Shown in pieces: positions 29,018 to 33,141 of a DNA stretch of 33,141 bases (position 1 is its first letter; every line of letters begins with the position of its first letter). This stretch comes from M50B91 sp964526665. GTDB lineage: Bacteria > Patescibacteriota > Gracilibacteria > UBA4473. The stretch lies in contig CAZGJL010000009.1 of assembly GCA_964526665.1 (NCBI GenBank), positions 1 to 33,141 on the forward strand, in the 5' to 3' direction. The position numbers were made by a program, and so were the translations under genes. The notes under the pieces are model-generated. The model searched no databases. It worked only from the letters and a program-made list of their open reading frames with translations, and was not told the origin of the DNA.

Positions 29018-30708
29018 TTCGTAAATTCACTAATAAGGGCATCAAGAGATATGTTTTTGGTTTCTCCAGTTTTTCGTGAAACGATCTCTGCTTCATTTGT
29101 TTCTAATAATCTTTCAGAAAGAACTACTCGATAGGGGATTCCTAATAATTCATGATCTGCAAATTTTGTTCCTGGGCCAGTTTTTTTGTCTCGACGGTTG
29201 TCGTAGAGAACTTCTATTCCTTTAGCCTGTAATTCGTTGTAGATAGCTTCTGCTTTCTCATACACATCATCGTTTTTTCCAATTGGTGCGAGATATACAT
29301 GTGCAGGAGCGATGTTTTCTGGCCAGACAAGACCCTTTTCGTCAGCAAAAATTTCAGCTAAGGCTCCCATTGTCCGGGATATCCCAATTCCATAACATCC
29401 CATAATAATATCTGTTCCTTCGGAATTAAACTTGAAGGATTTAGAAAACTTCGTTGATAGGGGGAAAATATTTCCTACTTCAATGGCACGAAATATTTCA
29501 TATTTTTCTCCTGTTTCAGGACAGGAGTCTCCATCTTGTGCGACTTTGATATCATAGAAATGTTCAGGTTTTTCAAGATCACGTCCAAAGTTGATATTGA
29601 TCGTGTGATAATCTTCTTTATTCGCGCCCATTTCAAAATTTACACGGTCTTGGCAGGATTCATCCCATAGAACTTGTACTTCTGCAGGAAGATTTAAAAC
29701 TCCAGCATATCCGACTGGTGCTCCTGTTACGCGTTTTACAGTTTCTTCAGTCGCAAGCGCAAGTGATGTGCATCCCACAAGTTTTGTTAGTTTTCGTGTA
29801 TCAATTTCTCGATTTCCACGTACTGCTGCAGCAATAACTTTTCCTTCTTCCGTTTCGAATAAAATAGTTTTCGTAGTTTTTTCTACGGGAATTTTTAAAA
29901 AATTTGCGAGCTCATCTACACCAATAATTCCTTTTCCCAGTACATCTTCCATTTTTGCAACGGCTTCCTCAGTATTATTCCATCGTTGTGCTACGCATGG
30001 GGTAATCTCTTTATTGAGATAGGTATCGTTACTTTTGCGATAAAACAGTTCATCTTCTCCTATCGGAGAAATCGTTTGAAATTCGTGAGAAAACTCAGAA
30101 AAAGCGCCTCCATCTGCTGCGACAAATTTTGTAATATCTCCAATCCCAAGCCGTTCATACACCTTGTGATAAGCCTGAGTCATCACATCATAATATTTTT
30201 CAAAATCCTCTTGAGAAGTATGAAAAGAGTATGCATCTTTCATCAAGAATTCTCGTCCACGGAGAAGTCCTGATTTGGCGCGCGGTTCATTTCGAAACTT
30301 ATTTTGTATCTGAAACACGCATTTTGGAAAATCCTTTGGCGAATTCGCAAAGGTCTGTACGAGAGGAGTGACCACTTCTTCATGTGTCGGATTGAGAGCG
30401 ATTTCTCGATTTCCAGAAAGTTCTAATTTGAAGAGTACGTCTACTTCATTCCAACGAGCAGTTTTTTCCCAATTTGCTTTTGAGGAAAGTGCGGGCATCA
30501 GTATTTCACTTGATCCAATGGCCTCCATTTCTTCTCTCACTATGTTTTCTATTTTTCGTAAAACTTTGAGTCCTAAGGGAAGATACGAATACACACCCGC
30601 CATTTCCTTATTAATAAATCCTCCACGGATAAGCAATTCTGCATTGCGGGAATTTTCATCAGAAGGGGATTCCTTAAGAGTCTTGAGAAGGATATTCGTA
30701 TATTTCAT
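29014..30708 (-). CDS. proS: Prolyl-tRNA synthetase, bacterial type with editing domain
   Basis: A 564-residue class II aminoacyl-tRNA synthetase. The N-terminal catalytic part shows GFINKEMAGVYSYLPLGLKVL, the motif 2 region LLRGREFLMKDAYSFH (~150) and NPTHEE. The YbaK-like editing insertion spans about residues 225-395 (AKMEDVLGKGIIGVDELANFL; TKTILFE; KLVGCTSLALA). Motif 3 follows as MGCYGIGISRTMGALAE, then the anticodon-binding domain. Length is typical of the long bacterial form, which clears Ala-tRNA(Pro). A promoter lies 27 nt upstream; RNase HI is coupled downstream. Confidence 0.97.
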   Translation of the reverse strand: MKYTNILLKTLKESPSDENSRNAELLIRGGFINKEMAGVYSYLPLGLKVLRKIENIVREEMEAIGSSEILMPALSSKANWEKTARWNEVDVLFKLELSGNREIALNPTHEEVVTPLVQTFANSPKDFPKCVFQIQNKFRNEPRAKSGLLRGREFLMKDAYSFHTSQEDFEKYYDVMTQAYHKVYERLGIGDITKFVAADGGAFSEFSHEFQTISPIGEDELFYRKSNDTYLNKEITPCVAQRWNNTEEAVAKMEDVLGKGIIGVDELANFLKIPVEKTTKTILFETEEGKVIAAAVRGNREIDTRKLTKLVGCTSLALATEETVKRVTGAPVGYAGVLNLPAEVQVLWDESCQDRVNFEMGANKEDYHTININFGRDLEKPEHFYDIKVAQDGDSCPETGEKYEIFRAIEVGNIFPLSTKFSKSFKFNSEGTDIIMGCYGIGISRTMGALAEIFADEKGLVWPENIAPAHVYLAPIGKNDDVYEKAEAIYNELQAKGIEVLYDNRRDKKTGPGTKFADHELLGIPYRVVLSERLLETNEAEIVSRKTGETKNISLDALISEFTK

Positions 30709-30734
30709 CTATTTGGTACAAAAAAATCGTCCGA

Positions 30735-30763
30735 ATTCTACTGCTCATTATGTTATTTTCCAA
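30735..30763 (-). promoter_or_regulatory. Promoter of proS
   Basis: Minus strand: TTGGAA (complement of 30758-30763), 17-nt spacer, TAGAAT (complement of 30735-30740). It gives a leader of about 20 nt and overlaps only the upstream spacer of the nuclease gene. Confidence 0.55.
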
Positions 30764-30765
30764 AT

Positions 30766-31905
30766 TCAATTCGCTTCATTAAATCCTGCTTTACGAGCAT
30801 TTTCTATATTTTGAAAGCATTTTACGGGAGTAAGTCTTTTGTACCAACCACTTGAGGGGAGGTGGATTTTCCCACTTTTTGAAATTTTCACAGGACAATT
30901 AAGATCAATCGATGGTTGGGATTTTTGTTTTTGAGCAAACGTTTCTGCTGTGCAGTTAAGCCAGGCACCACGTGGATTCTTGTATACATTCTCTTGAAGT
31001 TCAAAAAACGCTTTTTTAAATTTTTTATCAAGCACAGAAAAAGAGGCTTTTCCAAATCCATTCGAAATCATTTCTTTGTTTATGTGTAACGGCCCTCCCA
31101 TTTGTTTTGCCGGTAGTGGAAGCCAAACATGACGAATAAGACAATACCGGTTATCAAGTTGAGAAACATCTTTTGTGAATTCTATTTTTTTACCAAGAAT
31201 AAGCCCCGCGAGATAATCACGTGATTGTTCACCAAAACACTTATGACCGTGTCGAGTATTTACGGGAGAAGGCGTTGCCACTCCTAATAATCGAACACAA
31301 GCGCCATTTTCAAGAGTAAATCGGTTTCCACGTTCGACAGATTTTACTCTCCCTATTGAAATAGGGGCCAGTAAATGACCATATTTTTTCTTCCATTTTA
31401 GCGTCATTACACCTGCAATTCTCTTTTTATATTCTGCGTTTTCTTGAAAACTACTGCGTCCCCATCTTCCGTATTTATTTTCTATCGCATTGGTTTCAGC
31501 TTTTTTATAAGAGCTATCAAAATGAGTGTCTGGTTCCTGTGAACGAAATGTCCCCAGACCCCTTGAGAGCAGTAATGTGGTGAGGTTATCTCCATTTTCG
31601 AGTTTCACATGTCTGGGGTATATATTGTGAATATGATCGGTTTGGTCTTTTAGAATTTTTATTGTTTGTGTTTCGAAAATAAGTTTCAATAATTGGAATG
31701 TTCGTCGTGCAGTACCGCGTTCTTCAAAAGAGGGGAAGAGATGGTCAGGACCATCAAATCCAATGAGTCGTAAAACCTTTCCGTTTGCAAGAAGTACGTG
31801 TTCGGTATCTATCGTGCGTATAACTTTTGCCGGCTGCCAATCAAGAGCTAGTGTTGGAGATATAAGGAAAAGAGCGAAAATAAAGAGGGGATATTTGTTT
31901 TTCAT
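30766..31905 (-). CDS. Secreted protein with two staphylococcal-nuclease-like domains
   Basis: A 379-residue protein with an N-terminal signal peptide (KYPLFIFALFLISPTLA, cleavage near ALA). Domain 1 (about 24-150): KVIRTIDTEHVLLANGKVLRLIGFDGPD, then NLTTLLLSRGLGTFRS and the closing KYGRWG, the usual order of the thermonuclease (SNase) fold. Domain 2 (about 185-320): GRVKSVERGNRFTLENG, CVRLLGVATPSPV, INKEMISNGFGKASF and NPRGAW. Then a C-terminal module CPVKISKSGKIHLPSSGWY with KCFQNIENARKAGF, like the small Cys-containing tail found after bacterial SNase domains. Several classical active-site positions look altered, so one or both domains may bind rather than cut nucleic acid. ATG 31905 is preferred over TTG 31908. 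Confidence 0.83.
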   Translation of the reverse strand: MKNKYPLFIFALFLISPTLALDWQPAKVIRTIDTEHVLLANGKVLRLIGFDGPDHLFPSFEERGTARRTFQLLKLIFETQTIKILKDQTDHIHNIYPRHVKLENGDNLTTLLLSRGLGTFRSQEPDTHFDSSYKKAETNAIENKYGRWGRSSFQENAEYKKRIAGVMTLKWKKKYGHLLAPISIGRVKSVERGNRFTLENGACVRLLGVATPSPVNTRHGHKCFGEQSRDYLAGLILGKKIEFTKDVSQLDNRYCLIRHVWLPLPAKQMGGPLHINKEMISNGFGKASFSVLDKKFKKAFFELQENVYKNPRGAWLNCTAETFAQKQKSQPSIDLNCPVKISKSGKIHLPSSGWYKRLTPVKCFQNIENARKAGFNEAN

Positions 31906-31935
31906 CAACAGAGAGGTTCTTTTGGATACAAAAAA

Positions 31936-31963
31936 TTGTCAAAAAAAATATATTTGCTAATCT
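31936..31963 (+). promoter_or_regulatory. Possible promoter of tig
   Basis: TTGTCA (31936-31941), 16-nt spacer, TAATCT (31958-31963); the leader to 31997 is about 27 nt. The overlapping minus-strand TTGACA (same bases) is a candidate -35 for the divergent nuclease gene, without a clear -10. Confidence 0.45.
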
Positions 31964-31996
31964 CTGCTCGTATTTTTTCCTTAACATAGACAGAAA

Positions 31997-33141
31997 ATGG
32001 CTGACTATAAGCAAATCTCGGGATCACGTGTAGAATTTCAACTTGAAATTTCTGAAGAAACGATTAAAAAAGCGCACAAATTAGCGATAGAATCTTTTCG
32101 TAAAAATGTATCGGTAAAAGGATTTCGAAAAGGACATGTTACGGATGAAGTTGTTCTCCAATCGGTAGGACTGGAGAAGGTTTCGTATGAAGCAATGAAT
32201 CGAGCTATTGATGGCGAGTATCGTGAATTTCTTATAAAAAATGAGATTTCTCCAGTAGGCCAACCAGAGGTGGACGTGAAGGATTGGGAAAAGAAACCAC
32301 TTCAGGTTAAATGTTCGGTTGAAGTATATCCGGAAATAAAACTAGGAGATTTCAAAAAAATAAAGGTAGATCCTATTAATGTGAAAGTTGAGGAGAAGGA
32401 TATTGACGAGGTTATTGCTACAATAATGTCTGATAGTAAGCTTGGGAAAAAGGTTGATCGTGCAGCAAAAAAAGGAGACGTGGTAGTAATAGATTTCCTT
32501 GGTCGTGCGAAAGATGATTCAGTTCTTCCTCGTACAGATGGAAAAGAGCAGCGTGTTCGTCTTGGGATGGGACATTTTCTTGAAGATTTAGAGGCTGGTA
32601 TGATGGGAATGAAAGCGGGCGAAGAAAAAAAGAATATTAAAGTGAAGTTTCCTAAAGGATATCATTCTGCCGATATGGCAGGGAAAACAGTGCCTTTTGA
32701 AGTAAAAATGCATGCGGTTGAAGAGCTTTCAGTAAAAGATTTTGACGAAGAAATGATTGAGAAAGTGGCAGGGCAAAAGAAGACAGTGAAGGAGTTCAGA
32801 GAAGGCTTAAAGAATATGATTATTGGAAACAAAACACAGGCTGCGAAAAAGAAGGCTGTTGAGTCATATCAAGAGAAGTTAGTGAAAATGACAAAATGTG
32901 AGCTACCAGAAAGTTGGATCCAGGGGGAACTTGCTTCTCGTATGGATAAATTAAAATCGTCTCCGCAGTTTCAACATGATCCAGAAGCTTTTTGGAAACA
33001 AATGGGGAAAACAGAGGAGTCACTTAAAAAAGAATTTCGTGTTTCCGCAGAAGAAAGCTTGAAATCGTATTTAGCGCTCGTGGAGGCGGTAAAACAGGCA
33101 GAAACCACGTTGACTGATGATGAGCTAAAAGAAGCTCAGCA
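31997..33141 (+). CDS. tig: Trigger factor, 5' part (3' end outside window)
   Basis: A ribosome-bound chaperone that receives nascent chains. The frame is open to the window edge, giving 381 residues without a stop (the family is about 430). The N-terminal ribosome-binding motif is visible in VKGFRKGHV (about residues 40-48; family GFRKGKVP). The central FKBP-type region is KKGDVVVIDFLGRAKDD followed by HFLEDLEAGMMGMKAGEE and KVKFPKGYH (about 155-230), and the start of the C-terminal helical arms is LSVKDFDEEMIEKVAG onward. No Shine-Dalgarno precedes the ATG. It is divergent from the secreted nuclease gene by 91 bp. Confidence 0.96.
   Translation, partial: MADYKQISGSRVEFQLEISEETIKKAHKLAIESFRKNVSVKGFRKGHVTDEVVLQSVGLEKVSYEAMNRAIDGEYREFLIKNEISPVGQPEVDVKDWEKKPLQVKCSVEVYPEIKLGDFKKIKVDPINVKVEEKDIDEVIATIMSDSKLGKKVDRAAKKGDVVVIDFLGRAKDDSVLPRTDGKEQRVRLGMGHFLEDLEAGMMGMKAGEEKKNIKVKFPKGYHSADMAGKTVPFEVKMHAVEELSVKDFDEEMIEKVAGQKKTVKEFREGLKNMIIGNKTQAAKKKAVESYQEKLVKMTKCELPESWIQGELASRMDKLKSSPQFQHDPEAFWKQMGKTEESLKKEFRVSAEESLKSYLALVEAVKQAETTLTDDELKEAQ

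Overview
The window reads as a chromosomal segment of an ultrasmall, probably host-dependent bacterium of the Candidate Phyla Radiation (Patescibacteria). The grounds are moderate AT bias, very tight packing, a reduced set of mostly housekeeping genes in short mixed-strand operons, a lone VirB4-like ATPase, a UvrD helicase fused to a nuclease, a short HrcA, and almost no Shine-Dalgarno sequences. TGA acts as a stop at the natural ends of conserved genes such as the YggS-type gene and hrcA, so the recoded (UGA = Gly) Gracilibacteria/SR1 groups are unlikely. A Peregrinibacteria-like lineage would fit, but nothing here proves it.

Layout. 1-2074: 3' part of trpS, a repeat-bearing spacer, a membrane-anchored sortase and a small unknown gene. 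2075-6402: a UvrD/RecB-type helicase-nuclease (minus strand) and a MATE exporter (plus strand), fired from two interlocked divergent promoters. 6453-6713: tRNA-Ser(UGA), tRNA-Val(UAC) and a terminator. 6757-9330: the VirB4-like ATPase and, upstream on the same strand, a 0.5-kb non-coding stretch. That stretch holds a complete transcription unit of about 350 nt (promoter, paired helices, terminator) that I cannot assign to a known RNA. 9375-13922: an unknown protein, hrcA, another unknown, and priA. 14184-16952: a three-gene unit of a 52-residue Cys-rich protein, a solute-binding lipoprotein and a polytopic membrane protein. 16877-19639: fmt (minus), a YggS-type gene, nadK and a small unknown. 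19805-21011: two unknown genes, one secreted. 21108-24389: membrane pyrophosphatase and pgk (minus). 24485-28574: gatB, a small membrane protein, a metallophosphoesterase, a lone RelB/DinJ-like antitoxin and a FolC-like ligase. 28568-31905 (minus): RNase HI, proS and a secreted double staphylococcal-nuclease-like protein. 31997-end: trigger factor, cut by the window.

Functionally it is a core-information segment: aminoacylation (trpS, proS), amidotransferase (gatB), initiator formylation (fmt), protein folding (tig, hrcA), and replication restart and repair (priA, UvrD-nuclease, RNase HI). It also carries energy and cofactor genes (pgk, pyrophosphatase, nadK, YggS, FolC) and a surface and export layer (sortase, MATE, binding lipoprotein, secreted nuclease, VirB4-like ATPase).

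The main non-textbook signals are: (i) the unassigned structured RNA at 8942-9295; (ii) at least seven promoters whose -10 box lies 6-9 nt before the start codon, implying leaderless mRNAs, beside a second class with roughly 10-27-nt leaders lacking Shine-Dalgarno; (iii) a CTACAAA-like heptad repeat that occurs in spacers and also in frame inside the FolC gene; and (iv) a perfect 22-bp palindrome inside the helicase-nuclease gene.
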